A DNA stretch of 64,000 bases from CBFHSD01 sp965658375 (GCA_965658375.1 CBFHSD010000011.1:1-64000); one strand, 5' to 3'; positions 43,034 to 53,159 are shown, counted from the stretch's first letter. Notes: generated by a model not told the origin, from the letters alone. A program made the numbers and translations.

Positions 43034-44782
43034 TTACTCGAGTCCTTGGTTAATTTTATGTTGAAGTTCTGTTGAAGGCTGCAACGCGTGAGCTTCTTCC
43101 CATTGCTTTTTAGCCTCTTCTTTTTGATTTGACCGGTATAAAGCATCACCCAAATGCTCTCTAATTTCAGCGCTGTTACCACCACCGTTGTCTACCGCTC
43201 TTTGCAATTGAATTGTTGCCACTTCGTATTCTTCCATTTGATACAAGACCCATCCATATGTATCTAGATAAGAAGGTTGATCTGGACGAAGACGAACACA
43301 CTTTTCTATCATTGTTTTTGCCTTCTCTAACTCCTGTTTTTGTAGGCTTAGATAGAAGGCGTAGTTGTTCAATAGCAATGCATTGTTCTCATCAATTTTC
43401 AAGGCTCTTTCAAAACTGAGCCACGCATTTTGATAATCTTCTGTTCTGTAATAGCTCTCTCCTAAAGAAGCGTAAAACTCCATTTCAAGAGGCGGATTGG
43501 AAACCACCATGATTCTGCCTAAGTCCAGCACTTCAATGGCAATGTCGTACATTTTTTTGTCCATTAAGGCAATACCTTTCATATAGTAAACCATGGGTTG
43601 AGATGGAAACAAGCGCAGTGCGGCTGAGCTGTGCTTTAGTAAGTTATCGGTTTGATGCAGCTCTGCTTCTATAATGAGCAATTGGCTCCATACGGCAAAC
43701 TTGCTGCTGTCTAAACTTACCGCTTTGATATATTTTTCTTGCGCCAATGACAACTCGTTGAAGCGTGACATGAAGTCTCCGTAGATGGCAAATGTCTTGG
43801 CCTCGTTAGGATGTGTTGCTTGCAATAAGTTCAATAGTTGAAGCGACTGCGTTTTCATACCCGGATGCTGATCAAGATTGGCATACATCTGCAACAAGAT
43901 TTCAATCTTGGTATCGATATCAAGCTTTGGGTTCCCAAAAGCTTTCTCCAAATAAAACTTTGCTTTTTCTGTGTCCTCAGCATCTCTGTAATGCTCATAC
44001 ATGGCCATTTGCACCATGGCATCTTCAGGGCTTTGCTCTTCTAGTTTGAGCAAAGTTTGTTCTGCCAATTCTGTGTTGCCCTGTTGCTTGTAAATGGTTG
44101 CAAGCAAAATTCTATACCTAGTGTTGGCTGGGCTTATAGCAATGAGTTTATTCAGTTCGAGAATAGCTCCATCTGCATCGTCTATTTTGAGGTAGAGCTT
44201 TTCCTTTTCCAAAGAAATGTCTTCAACAACTCCGTATTTCTGCTCTAAACGATCGTAGGCTTCTATGGCTTCTTTGTACTTGCCTATTTTCACCAAAGCA
44301 TTCCCGTAATCGAAGTAATAATCAATGGCGTCAGGTTCTACTTCAAGAAGCTGTTTATAAACCCCTGTGGCCATTTCAAACGACTGGTTGTATTCATACG
44401 CTTTTGCCAAAACGTGCAAATACCATTTGTTTTGAGGCTCTGCATCACTGGCTTTTTGCAGAAAAGAAATGGCGCCTGAAACATTCTGTTTTTGCAATTC
44501 CAATTGGCCAAGCTCGTACAAAGTGGGTGCATGATCAGCCTGCAAAATCAAACATTTTTTGAAAGCACTTTCTGCCTTTTGGCTGTTGCCTGTTACTTTA
44601 TAGCGCAGCCCATCATAAAAGTATTGATCAAAAACATATTGCTCTTCAACATTTAAGGGAAGTCCCTCATCTTTTGAACTGCTCACTTTAGAGCTATTCT
44701 TGCACCCCGAAAACGAAACGAGTAAGACACACACCAAAAGAATCGCTAGAGGTTTATGCTTTATACTTCGAGAAATCTCCAA
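43034..44782 (-). CDS. TPR-repeat lipoprotein
   Basis: Protein of 582 aa that begins with a lipoprotein signal (LAILLVCVLLVSFSGCKNSS). At least 12 tetratricopeptide repeats fill the chain (YKVTGNSQKAESAFKKCLIL; YDIAIEVLDLGRIMVVSNPP; YRTEDYQNAWLSFERALKID). It is likely a periplasmic scaffold; the neighbouring EnvC-like and DUF4292 genes hint at an envelope-assembly task. The start is TTG at 44782, which overlaps the upstream nucleotidyltransferase by 29 bases; no ATG exists before the signal peptide, so expression may depend on translational coupling. Confidence 0.85.
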   Translation of the reverse strand: MEISRSIKHKPLAILLVCVLLVSFSGCKNSSKVSSSKDEGLPLNVEEQYVFDQYFYDGLRYKVTGNSQKAESAFKKCLILQADHAPTLYELGQLELQKQNVSGAISFLQKASDAEPQNKWYLHVLAKAYEYNQSFEMATGVYKQLLEVEPDAIDYYFDYGNALVKIGKYKEAIEAYDRLEQKYGVVEDISLEKEKLYLKIDDADGAILELNKLIAISPANTRYRILLATIYKQQGNTELAEQTLLKLEEQSPEDAMVQMAMYEHYRDAEDTEKAKFYLEKAFGNPKLDIDTKIEILLQMYANLDQHPGMKTQSLQLLNLLQATHPNEAKTFAIYGDFMSRFNELSLAQEKYIKAVSLDSSKFAVWSQLLIIEAELHQTDNLLKHSSAALRLFPSQPMVYYMKGIALMDKKMYDIAIEVLDLGRIMVVSNPPLEMEFYASLGESYYRTEDYQNAWLSFERALKIDENNALLLNNYAFYLSLQKQELEKAKTMIEKCVRLRPDQPSYLDTYGWVLYQMEEYEVATIQLQRAVDNGGGNSAEIREHLGDALYRSNQKEEAKKQWEEAHALQPSTELQHKINQGLE

Positions 44783-45758
44783 TACTTAAATCTTTTCTGT
44801 TTTCAATCCACTCCGCTTTTTGGCCTACCATTGAGTGAATCATATTCGCGTTTTCTATTCGAGTGCTCTGCTGAATGATGCTATCTTCAACACGTGAGTT
44901 TGTGATATTTGTATCAGCGCCTACAGAAACAAAAGGTCCAATAACACTATTCTCAATCACCGCGTTTTCTCCAATAAAACAAGGAGGAATAATGACAGAG
45001 TTTGTGATTTTTGCTGATGAATTCACCAACTCTTCATCTTGTATAAGCTCTAGCATTCTGCGGTTACTTTCTACCGTTACAGCTTTATTTCCGCAGTCTA
45101 ACCAATCGCTTACTTCACCCGGAGAAAATTTCAATCCCTTTTTGGTCATGTTTCTCAAAGCATCTGGCAATTGATATTCACCACCTTTGATGATGTTATT
45201 GTCTATCAGGTATTGCAATTCTGACTTTAAGTTGGCTCCATCTTTAAAGAAATAGATGCCAATCATTGCCAAATCACTCACAAAGGTTGTTGGTTTCTCT
45301 ACGTAATCTGTAATGGTGTTATTTTCATCTAAAGCAATTACTCCAAAAGAACTCGGATCGTCAATTTGCTTTACCCAAAGCACTCCGTCTTTCGCTTCGT
45401 CCAATTCAAAATCTGCTCTCACCAAGGTATCTGCAAAGGCAACTAAAACTTCCCCCTCAAGGGCTTGTTCTGCGCATAAAATGGCATGTGCTGTTCCCAA
45501 TGGTTCATTCTGGTAACAGATTGTTCCTTTTGCTCCTAAAGAATCTGCAATGCCTTTGAGTTGCTCTTCCACTTCTTTTCCAAAATCACCAATCACAAAA
45601 GCAATTTCATCTACTGGTTTCCCACTCATCTTTGTAAGGTCTTCTACCAAGCGTTGAACAATGGGTTTACCTGCAACAGAAACGAGTGGTTTTGGGGTTA
45701 ACAGGGTGTGAGGTCTTAAGCGTGAACCTCTACCAGCCATAGGAACAATGATTTTCAT
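44754..45758 (-). CDS. Sugar-phosphate nucleotidyltransferase with beta-helix tail
   Basis: Transfers a nucleotide (UTP, dTTP or CTP) to a sugar-1-phosphate, 334 aa. The nucleotide loop is MKIIVPMAGRGSRLRPHTLL followed by PKPLVSVAGKPIVQ, then the Asp block LVAFADTLVRADFEL, and SDWLDCGNKAVTVES binding the sugar. Residues about 240-320 are hexapeptide repeats (SVIIPPCFIGENAVIENSVI). The closest functional label is glucose-1-phosphate thymidylyltransferase or a related enzyme; the exact sugar cannot be read. It supplies activated sugar for surface glycans. Confidence 0.88.
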   Translation of the reverse strand: MKIIVPMAGRGSRLRPHTLLTPKPLVSVAGKPIVQRLVEDLTKMSGKPVDEIAFVIGDFGKEVEEQLKGIADSLGAKGTICYQNEPLGTAHAILCAEQALEGEVLVAFADTLVRADFELDEAKDGVLWVKQIDDPSSFGVIALDENNTITDYVEKPTTFVSDLAMIGIYFFKDGANLKSELQYLIDNNIIKGGEYQLPDALRNMTKKGLKFSPGEVSDWLDCGNKAVTVESNRRMLELIQDEELVNSSAKITNSVIIPPCFIGENAVIENSVIGPFVSVGADTNITNSRVEDSIIQQSTRIENANMIHSMVGQKAEWIENRKDLSIGDFSKYKA

Positions 45759-45861
45759 GTGTAGTGCTTTCTTTTGAGTTAGGCATCAAAAATAGCCTTT
45801 CAGTTTGTTCTTCATGTGCGCTGATTGGATTAGTTTTCACATCGAATTAGTGATAACATCT

Positions 45862-46230
45862 ATGAGCATAACAAGGATTAAACTTATTGGTAAAAACGAG
45901 TCTGGCAGCACCTTTGAATTGCATACCCGACCAAGCTCTGAATCTTTAATTGGATACAGAAAAAAAGGAAGTGTTTTTGGCAATCATTGGCATGAAGGAA
46001 AGTCTAAAAGCAAAAATCCAGAAGTATTGGTTTTAATCACCGGAGAAGCCTCTGTTGTGCTGGAACACATTGACACAAACGAACAACAAATACTTACCTT
46101 AAGTGCTCCAGAAAGCCTAGAGATTGAACCTTTTTGGAAACATACGTTTACAGCGTTGAGTGATGTGAGCTTTCTAGAACTCAACTCGCTTGAAGAGCAC
46201 AAGGCTGATACTATCTATCCTGCGTCTTAG
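45862..46230 (+). CDS. Cupin-fold protein (possibly sugar epimerase-like)
   Basis: Protein of 122 aa starting MSITRIKLIGKNESGSTF. It is a single-domain cupin: SLIGYRKKGSVFGNHWHEGK carries the HxH metal motif, followed by EVLVLITGEASVVLEHIDTN and IEPFWKHTFTALSDVSFLEL, with a conserved His. This shape is shared with WxcM/FdtA-like enzymes of sugar-nucleotide pathways. The gene next to it is a sugar nucleotidyltransferase, so a related role in glycan precursor chemistry is possible. It overlaps the convergent DUF5723 gene by 20 bases. Confidence 0.7.
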   Translation: MSITRIKLIGKNESGSTFELHTRPSSESLIGYRKKGSVFGNHWHEGKSKSKNPEVLVLITGEASVVLEHIDTNEQQILTLSAPESLEIEPFWKHTFTALSDVSFLELNSLEEHKADTIYPAS

Positions 46231-47572
46231 GTTCGCGACCGTAAATTTGCCACTGAAAACCAAGCCATAAATTGAGGGCTAAGATGTCTTTATCTGCGGT
46301 AAGCTCTGTGATGAGGTTTGATGAACCTATGGTGAAATAACGAGTTTGAAGGCCAAAACCTACATTGTAGTCTAAATAATTACTGTAGCCCAAAGGAATC
46401 ATAGTGGTTATTCTTTTACCCTCATACCTAGGTGCTATATTTATATTTGAGAGCACCTTATTAGATGAATTTACCAACTGAAACAAATTGTACTTTCTAT
46501 TATATTCAATGCCTAAATAAAACCGTTTATACACTTGAGCATCAGCATAAATGGAGAAACTTGTGGGCAACCTCATTTTGTAACTATTTCCGCCATTATC
46601 TTTAATCGAAATGGAGTTCTCTAATGTGTCTATCAATTCACCTACAGATTTAATTTGCTCAAATCTTTCTGCCTCAATACCTGTAAGAGCTATTTGGGCT
46701 TGTCTAGATCCTTCTTGGGCATTGTACTTAAGGGCCCCAACATCTACTATACCCACCCCAAATTTATATTTGTGGCCTACACCGTTTTCTGAATGAACCG
46801 TGTAACATGCACCAAAATCAAAGCCAACAGCGGGTGAACTTTTTACCGTTAAATTGGCTTCGTCTACCAAATCTTTTAGGCCTTGATCATAGGCATAAGA
46901 AATGTTCATGGTTATATCTGGTACATCGCGTCCTTCATAAAAAGTGAACGAAATATCACTGGCATCAAAATATCCTGAGCTAGAACCTTTCAAGTATTTT
47001 AGAGTTGCTCCTACTGCTAAATGAGAATTGGAATTCTCATACACTTTTCCAGCATATGAAGCTCCAAATTCTAACCAAGTATGACTGAGACCCTTTAAGA
47101 ATTGTTGGTTGAAACTTGTATTGTCATCAAATGCAGAATACAATCCTTTAACTGCACTAAGGACACTAATATCAGAAACGCTTGCATAATTTGTGGTTCT
47201 AAAGCTGGAGCTAAAACCAACCGCATGATTTTCATTCAGTTTAAACATGAAGCTTGGGAGCTCAAAGGCTCCAATCACAATGAGTTCGCTGTTCTCTATT
47301 TGCAACATCTCCATCTCTTCCCACAAGTTTGGTTCTGAAACTTCATAGGTAACTCCATAATTTGGGAATAAACTGTTCGATGAAAACACTATTCCCGAAA
47401 AGCTAAAAATATTTACATCAACTTTACCGCCATAGTTCATCATTTCAGCCGGGTTCCATCCCAATACTCTATAACCTGCATTGTTTGAAAACCTAACAAC
47501 TCCATTGCGTTGTGTAAACCCAGTAAAGCTTAGAAGTAAAAACAAGATAGCAACATTAATCTTCAGGCTCAT
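46211..47572 (-). CDS. DUF5723 outer-membrane beta-barrel protein
   Basis: Secreted protein of 453 aa with a signal peptide (NVAILFLLLSFTGFTQ). The rest alternates short strands with aromatic residues typical of outer-membrane barrels (GYRVLGWNPAEMMNYGGKVD; HTWLEFGASYAGKVYENSNS; YLGIEYNRKYNLFQL) and ends ILALNLWLGFQWQIYGREPK. It matches the DUF5723 family, found widely in Bacteroidetes and sharing traits with PorV/FadL-like barrels. Role unknown. Its start overlaps the antiporter end by 17 bases. Confidence 0.8.
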   Translation of the reverse strand: MSLKINVAILFLLLSFTGFTQRNGVVRFSNNAGYRVLGWNPAEMMNYGGKVDVNIFSFSGIVFSSNSLFPNYGVTYEVSEPNLWEEMEMLQIENSELIVIGAFELPSFMFKLNENHAVGFSSSFRTTNYASVSDISVLSAVKGLYSAFDDNTSFNQQFLKGLSHTWLEFGASYAGKVYENSNSHLAVGATLKYLKGSSSGYFDASDISFTFYEGRDVPDITMNISYAYDQGLKDLVDEANLTVKSSPAVGFDFGACYTVHSENGVGHKYKFGVGIVDVGALKYNAQEGSRQAQIALTGIEAERFEQIKSVGELIDTLENSISIKDNGGNSYKMRLPTSFSIYADAQVYKRFYLGIEYNRKYNLFQLVNSSNKVLSNINIAPRYEGKRITTMIPLGYSNYLDYNVGFGLQTRYFTIGSSNLITELTADKDILALNLWLGFQWQIYGREPKTQDR

Positions 47573-48806
47573 CTTTGAGTATTTTCTTAGGTTCTATAGG
47601 AGCCAATACGGCTTCTGTCTCTCTTCTCTTGGCATCTTGAATAAGAGATACTGTCATTAATATGGCAGAGATAATGATTACATAGAGTAATACACCACTT
47701 TCAAAAGTTGGAATGGTATACGCATCTGGTATGGCAAAGAAGAGTAAAATAGTAATCAACCCTCTAGGAGCAATAAATGCCAAATGTTCAAACGATTTTT
47801 TCTTGATCAGCTTTAGCACAAGGTAGCGGATGAGGTAGATGATTCCGATGATGATCATGCTTTTCAAAAACACACCAATCTCAAGCAACGAAGCCAAATC
47901 TATGGTCATCCCAAAAACAATGAAAAACAAGGTGCGAACAATAAAAGCACTTTCTAATGTGATCAGGTGAAACGCTTCGCCCATTTCTACAACAGCGTCT
48001 GGTTTTATCCATTTCTTCATGCGGCCTCTAAAGAATAGTTTGTAGTTATTCAACACCAAACCGAACACTAAAATGATTAGTAGAGAAGAAAGGTGTTCTA
48101 ACTTACCGATGGAATACAGCAAAATAAGTACAGCAATAAGTAAGAACAAACGCACTTGGGTTTTGATGTTTTGAAAGAGCAAAACCAAACCGTAACTGAT
48201 AAGCAATGAAAACAATATGGTAATGGCTACTCTGCCTGTGAACCCGCCCAACAATTCTGCACCAGAGCTTACTTTAAAGCCCTCTTCGATGGCATAAAAA
48301 AGCATGATGCCGAGAATGTCAGAAAATGTGCTCTCATAGATCATAAATTCCTTGTCGTCATGACGCATGCCGTGGACACTAGGAATAATTATGGCACTGC
48401 TCAAAATAGCCATTGGCGTAGCATAAAGAAGCGCTCTACCAAAAGGAGCATCGTTAAAAAACTGAATAACGAATGTAATGGCAACTGCAGAAATAACCAA
48501 GCCAGCTAAACCGGTTAAGAATGACTTTAAAATGATGGGAGTCTTATCTTTTGTAAGCTTTAAATCTAAGGCCGCTTCAAGTACAATCATGATTAAACCT
48601 ACCGTACCTAGCACCTCTAAAATTGGAAACAATTCTGGAACCCGAAACTCTGTTGCTTTTACCAATTCAGCTAAGCCTATACCTGTAAGAATTAACATTA
48701 AAACGGAAGGAATATTTGTTTTTTGGGCAAGCAGATTATAGAGGTAGGAAAGTATAATCAGCAGAGAAACGGTGATTAAAAAGACGTATGTTGAGTTCGG
48801 TTCCAT
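47556..48806 (-). CDS. Cation:proton antiporter (CPA1/NhaP type)
   Basis: Inner-membrane antiporter of 416 aa with about 11-12 transmembrane segments. Family landmarks are LMLILTGIGLAELVKATEF near the N-terminus, MIVLEAALDLKLTKDKTPII with acidic residues used for ion binding, YESTFSDILGIMLFYAIEEG in the middle and RGLITILLFFAIPDAY in the last third. Such carriers exchange Na+ or K+ for H+. In a marine cell it would help with salt and pH balance and could use the proton gradient made by proteorhodopsin. That link is inference. Confidence 0.88.
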   Translation of the reverse strand: MEPNSTYVFLITVSLLIILSYLYNLLAQKTNIPSVLMLILTGIGLAELVKATEFRVPELFPILEVLGTVGLIMIVLEAALDLKLTKDKTPIILKSFLTGLAGLVISAVAITFVIQFFNDAPFGRALLYATPMAILSSAIIIPSVHGMRHDDKEFMIYESTFSDILGIMLFYAIEEGFKVSSGAELLGGFTGRVAITILFSLLISYGLVLLFQNIKTQVRLFLLIAVLILLYSIGKLEHLSSLLIILVFGLVLNNYKLFFRGRMKKWIKPDAVVEMGEAFHLITLESAFIVRTLFFIVFGMTIDLASLLEIGVFLKSMIIIGIIYLIRYLVLKLIKKKSFEHLAFIAPRGLITILLFFAIPDAYTIPTFESGVLLYVIIISAILMTVSLIQDAKRRETEAVLAPIEPKKILKDEPED

Positions 48807-48826
48807 TGATGGAAATGTACAACACC

Positions 48827-49624
48827 CTATTCGATTTCCAAAGAATCAACTATGCCTTGAGCAACTTGTTGAATTCCTTGTTCAATCAAGGTATTGATTT
48901 GGTAATTGCTCGTTTGCACTTCACGTTCTACAAAACCTTTTGAGAAACGTGCACCCTCTCCGTTAAAAGCATCGTAATGAATACGCACCACATAACGCAC
49001 CGCATTTTCTGCATTAGAATAAGGGCTAATGGTTTTGGGGTACACCACTTCTATTTGATTTATTGAAAGAAGCACTTTTTGGTCATTGCTCATGAGCCAC
49101 TGCTCTTTCCAAGCTTTATCTTTAAACACTATGGAGTAGTAAGATTGCCCCTCGTGATAAGTGGTAACAATCTGTCCATTTTCAAGTGATGTTGTGGTGT
49201 GGGTTTTCTCACTTGCACTTTTTTTCAGCTTGAACTTTAATTTTTTCTCGTCTTCATCTTTCTTGAAACTCTCCTTCTTGATAGAAACATTTCCATAAAA
49301 CTCATCTAAAGATGAACTGTAGGTGTTGTTGTCCCAAACAAAAGAAGCATGCTGTACTTTCATAGCTTCTGCCAGAGCTCTCATGGTAGAAACGCGAATG
49401 GTGTCTCTAAAATCTCGGTAATCCAATTGATTGCCTTCGCAGAACTGTTGATCCAATTCTCCACGGTAATTACCCGGTTGGTAGGGAAAAATCAAGACTT
49501 CAGAAAGCGAATCATCGCCAATGATATGGGTCTGATCTGTGTAACTGCCTTGTGAATAGGTGAAATCTTGGGCTACTGCAATTTGAAACAAGGCGATAGC
49601 GCCAATGATTAAGCGTAAACTCAT
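48827..49624 (-). CDS. Secreted hypothetical protein, 265 aa
   Basis: Starts MSLRLIIGAIALFQIAVAQD, a clear signal peptide. The mature protein has a Lys/Ser-rich stretch (KKESFKKDEDEKKLKFKLKK) and a beta-rich C-terminal part (NAVRYVVRIHYDAFNGEGAR; FSKGFVEREVQTSNYQINTL). No family is recognised. It begins right at the rseP stop (3-base overlap) and so is cotranscribed with that protease gene; it may be a periplasmic partner. Confidence 0.65.
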   Translation of the reverse strand: MSLRLIIGAIALFQIAVAQDFTYSQGSYTDQTHIIGDDSLSEVLIFPYQPGNYRGELDQQFCEGNQLDYRDFRDTIRVSTMRALAEAMKVQHASFVWDNNTYSSSLDEFYGNVSIKKESFKKDEDEKKLKFKLKKSASEKTHTTTSLENGQIVTTYHEGQSYYSIVFKDKAWKEQWLMSNDQKVLLSINQIEVVYPKTISPYSNAENAVRYVVRIHYDAFNGEGARFSKGFVEREVQTSNYQINTLIEQGIQQVAQGIVDSLEIE

Positions 49625-50961
49625 TATTTAAACAGCCTTAATAAGTCATTTCCGTTGGCAAACAAAAGCAAAGACAATAAGAGAATGATTCCAATCATTT
49701 GCGCTACTTCCATGAATTTTTCTGGTGGCTTTTTTCCTGTAATTACTTCATAGAGTAAGAACATGACATGCCCACCATCCAATGCAGGAATAGGAAGTAC
49801 ATTCATAAATGCAAGAACAAGAGATAGAAAAGCAGTAATGCTCCAGAAGCTTTGCCAATCCCAAGAAGAAGAATACAGGCTACCTAAGGTTCCAAATCCT
49901 CCAATTTGGGTAATTCCTTCTTTGGTGAACACCAGTTTAAACTGATCTATGTAGCTTCCTAAAATGCTAAACGCTTTGTTTACACCTCCAGGTATGGCTT
50001 CTAAAAAAGTGTATGATTTTATACTAATCTCGAAGAAACTGCTTGGCCCTTGATTGCCAAAACCGAGTTTACCCGTTTCGCTTACATGCGCTGTTAACAA
50101 TAAAGTGTCAGAGTTTCTCACAACGCTAAGTGCAATGTCTTGGTCTTTTCGGTGCTGCAACGCACGCACAACATCTCCAAAAAACAGGGTAGCGGTATCA
50201 TCTACAGCTACAATTTGATCGCCTTTTAAAACTCCTGCTGCTTCTGCCCCTTTACCTACAATTACAGAATCAACGACCACCGGAGTTCTAATGCTCATTA
50301 AACCGCCTCTTTTACCTTGCTGCAAAAATGATTTCGCAAATTCATTAGGCCTCTCAACAATGCGTTCAATGCCGTTATTCTCTACAGTAACTTGCTTGAT
50401 TTCGCTATTGAGTAAGAATTCTTGCTGAAAGTCTCCGTAAGTAAAGTCTTTGTTTACAGGTACACCATCAATAGATTTAACTTGATCTCCTTCTTGAAAA
50501 CCGATTTCTTGAGCCAATTCAGATACGTGAACACCATACTTTGCGTTTTCGATAGAGATGTAGTTTTCTCCCCAAATCCAAAGAGTCATCCCGTAGATGA
50601 ACATCCCTAGGATAAGGTTCACCGTTACCCCACCAAGCATGATTATCAAACGCTGCCAAGCTGGTTTTGCTCTAAATTCCCATGGTTTTGCAGGTTCTTT
50701 AAGCGCCTCAGTATCCATAGATTCGTCAATCATACCCGACAGCTTTACGTAGCCGCCAAGTGGCAACCAGCCAATGCCATACTCGGTTTCACCAATCTTC
50801 TTTTTAATGAGTGATTTCTTAATATCGAAAAACAGATAAAATTTCTCTACCCGAACCCCAAATCTCTTTGCGGGTAAAAAGTGCCCCAGCTCATGAAGTA
50901 CAATAAGTAGAGATAATCCAGTAAGCAGTTGAGCCGCTTGAATAAGGTATTCTGAAATCAT
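49624..50961 (-). CDS. rseP: Site-2 (RIP) zinc metalloprotease RseP
   Basis: Intramembrane protease of 445 aa that cuts anti-sigma factors and cleared signal peptides. The zinc motif HELGH (residues 23-27) lies in the first transmembrane helix (LLIVLHELGHFLPAKRFG). Two PDZ domains occupy about 130-320 (QEIGFQEGDQVKSIDGVPVN; GKGAEAAGVLKGDQIVAVDD). The third zinc ligand is in LPIPALDGGHVMFLLYEVIT, the usual LDGG box of the last helices. Its usual neighbour dxr is not here. Confidence 0.95.
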   Translation of the reverse strand: MISEYLIQAAQLLTGLSLLIVLHELGHFLPAKRFGVRVEKFYLFFDIKKSLIKKKIGETEYGIGWLPLGGYVKLSGMIDESMDTEALKEPAKPWEFRAKPAWQRLIIMLGGVTVNLILGMFIYGMTLWIWGENYISIENAKYGVHVSELAQEIGFQEGDQVKSIDGVPVNKDFTYGDFQQEFLLNSEIKQVTVENNGIERIVERPNEFAKSFLQQGKRGGLMSIRTPVVVDSVIVGKGAEAAGVLKGDQIVAVDDTATLFFGDVVRALQHRKDQDIALSVVRNSDTLLLTAHVSETGKLGFGNQGPSSFFEISIKSYTFLEAIPGGVNKAFSILGSYIDQFKLVFTKEGITQIGGFGTLGSLYSSSWDWQSFWSITAFLSLVLAFMNVLPIPALDGGHVMFLLYEVITGKKPPEKFMEVAQMIGIILLLSLLLFANGNDLLRLFK

Positions 50962-51066
50962 AGTTCTGTTTTGAAAAGTGGCAAAAATAGCAATGACAAT
51001 AAGATGCCAACTGCCAGAACGCTAAAAGATGCTAAAAGTTCTCCGCTGCAACAATGAAAGGCTTTC

Positions 51067-52563
51067 TTATAAGTGCTTCTCTAAAATTTGAGCAATGTTT
51101 CTATCGTTCGCCAAGCGCGGTACTTTATTTTGCCCACCCAGCTTGCCTCGTTCTTCCATCATTGCCCTAAAAGTTTGCGATCCACACTTCGTAATTCTCA
51201 AAGTTTGTAGAATCGAACCTTCTATGAGATCTAGGTAGTAAGGGTTCTTTGTTTGCAAGGCCTTGTCTAAATCCAATCTGAACTTATCCATGTTTGCAGG
51301 TTCTTCCTCAAAAGAAATGAACCACTCGTGGTAAGGAAGACTGCTATCCTTTGGGCTCACCTGAGGAGCCAAATGAAACTCGTTGATCGATGCAGCATGC
51401 AAGTCCAGTGTTTCAACTATTGCCTCTTCTACCTCCTCTGCAATTACATGTTCTCCAAAAGCCGATGTGAAGTGTTTAATTCTGCCGGTTACAACTACAC
51501 GGAATGGCTTTAATGAAACGAACTTAACGGTATCTCCAATATTGTAGCCCCACAACCCAGCGTTGGTATGGAGTATAATGGCGTAATTGACATTAAGCTC
51601 CACCTCTGCAAGACTCAATCGCGTTGGGTTCTCATTAAAAATTTCACTGGCTGGCACAAACTCGAAATACATCCCTGCATTCGTGTTTAATAAAAGTCCT
51701 GGCTGTGTATAATCGTCTTGATAAGCAATAAAACCCTCACTCGCGGGGTAGGTTTCTACTGTAGGAATATCTCTACCAATCAACTGCTTAAACTTGCTGC
51801 GGTAGGGTTCAAAATTGACTCCACCGTAAACCAACAGTTCAAGGTTTGGGAACACTTCGCTCACATTTTTTCTTCCTGTTTTATCCAAGAGCCTTTCAAA
51901 ATACATCTGAAGCCAAGAAGGTATCCCAGAGATCAAAGTCATGTTTTCTACTTTAGTCTCTTCTACCACTTTTTCCACTTTTTCTTCCCAATCCTCTATG
52001 CAATTGGTTTCCCAACTTGGCAGGCGGTTCTTCTGTAAATATTTCGGAATCCAATGTGCAGTAATGCCTGACAATCGCCCAATTGGAATATCTCCTTTGA
52101 GTTCTAAAATAGGTGAACCTTGCAAGAAAATCATCTTGCCTCCCACCCATGTCGCCTTACCACTCTTGGCAATAAAACATAGCAATGCATTCTTGGCCGC
52201 ATTTACATGATGGCCAACGCTCTGTCTGCTAATGGGTATATACTTGGCTCCGGATGTTGTTCCAGATGTTTTTGCTAAATACACAGGTTTTCCGGGCCAA
52301 AGCACATTTTCTTCTCCAGCCACCACACGCTCAATATAGGGTTTCAATGCTTCGTAATCACGCAAAGGAACCCGATCAACAAGGTCTTGATGAGAATAAA
52401 TAGATTTAAAATCATGGTCTTTCCCAAAGGAGGTATGCATGGCCTGAGCCGTAATTTTTCTCAGCACAGCATCTTGATCCTGAACAGCCCTCTTGGCCGC
52501 CATATGAACCCTTCTAAAAGTTCTTCGCGCAATTGGTTTACTTAAGAGCGACTTTAAACTCAT
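51067..52563 (-). CDS. GH3-like acyl-adenylate/amide synthetase
   Basis: Cytoplasmic enzyme of 498 aa from the ANL superfamily's GH3 branch. The ATP-binding loop is VYLAKTSGTTSGAKYIPISR near residue 105. Further blocks are LLVYGGVNFEPYRSKFKQLI, VETYPASEGFIAYQDDY and VVVTGRIKHFTSAFGEHVIA. In plants GH3 enzymes join amino acids to carboxylic acids such as jasmonate and auxin; bacterial members are common in Bacteroidetes and their substrate is not known. It follows purN by 11 bases on the same strand. Confidence 0.88.
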   Translation of the reverse strand: MSLKSLLSKPIARRTFRRVHMAAKRAVQDQDAVLRKITAQAMHTSFGKDHDFKSIYSHQDLVDRVPLRDYEALKPYIERVVAGEENVLWPGKPVYLAKTSGTTSGAKYIPISRQSVGHHVNAAKNALLCFIAKSGKATWVGGKMIFLQGSPILELKGDIPIGRLSGITAHWIPKYLQKNRLPSWETNCIEDWEEKVEKVVEETKVENMTLISGIPSWLQMYFERLLDKTGRKNVSEVFPNLELLVYGGVNFEPYRSKFKQLIGRDIPTVETYPASEGFIAYQDDYTQPGLLLNTNAGMYFEFVPASEIFNENPTRLSLAEVELNVNYAIILHTNAGLWGYNIGDTVKFVSLKPFRVVVTGRIKHFTSAFGEHVIAEEVEEAIVETLDLHAASINEFHLAPQVSPKDSSLPYHEWFISFEEEPANMDKFRLDLDKALQTKNPYYLDLIEGSILQTLRITKCGSQTFRAMMEERGKLGGQNKVPRLANDRNIAQILEKHL

Positions 52564-52574
52564 TGCTTCTACTT

Positions 52575-53159
52575 TTAATCTGTGAGTTCTTTTACCAATT
52601 TATTGATCTCTTTGGGATAGTGCTCGTGTTCTAGTTTTAAAACTTTGGCAGCTATTTGTTCGGGAGAATCTTGCGGCCCCACTTTTACTCTTCCCTGAAA
52701 AATAATTGTGCCTTGATCGTATTCCGAAGTGACATAATGAATGGTCATTCCAGATTCTGAATCACCAGATTCGCTTACTGCTTGATGAACATGCATGCCA
52801 TACATGCCTTTCCCTCCAAATTTAGGAAGTAACGAGGGGTGTATGTTCACAATTCTGTTTTGATAATGCACTATCAATTCATTTGGAATAAGTTTCAACC
52901 AACCCGCCAAAGCAATAAAAGTAACATTATATGTGGCAAGAAGCCGAAGTAAACCTTCGCCATCAAGGTACTTGTGCTTTTCAATTACGATTACAGGAAC
53001 CGCTTTTTGTTCTGCTTTAGCAATAACACCTGCAGCTGGATTATTCGTAATCACTACTGCAACATCTGCTGATTTCTCCCCTTGGAAGAAATCCATAATT
53101 TTAGCCGCGTTCGAGCCACCACCTGAAGCAAAAATTGCAATTTGAACTTTTTGGTTCAT
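52575..53159 (-). CDS. purN: Phosphoribosylglycinamide formyltransferase
   Basis: Third step of purine synthesis: moves a formyl group from 10-formyl-THF to GAR, 194 aa. Start chosen at MNQKVQIAIFASGGGSNAAK; an ATG six codons earlier (53177) is less likely. The phosphate loop is FASGGGSNAAKIMDFF, and the catalytic block is RIVNIHPSLLPKFGGKGMYG (Asn-His pair), with the Asp in HYVTSEYDQGTIIF. All are in standard order. The gene is divergent from the nitroreductase gene with a 71-base gap. Confidence 0.95.
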   Translation of the reverse strand: MNQKVQIAIFASGGGSNAAKIMDFFQGEKSADVAVVITNNPAAGVIAKAEQKAVPVIVIEKHKYLDGEGLLRLLATYNVTFIALAGWLKLIPNELIVHYQNRIVNIHPSLLPKFGGKGMYGMHVHQAVSESGDSESGMTIHYVTSEYDQGTIIFQGRVKVGPQDSPEQIAAKVLKLEHEHYPKEINKLVKELTD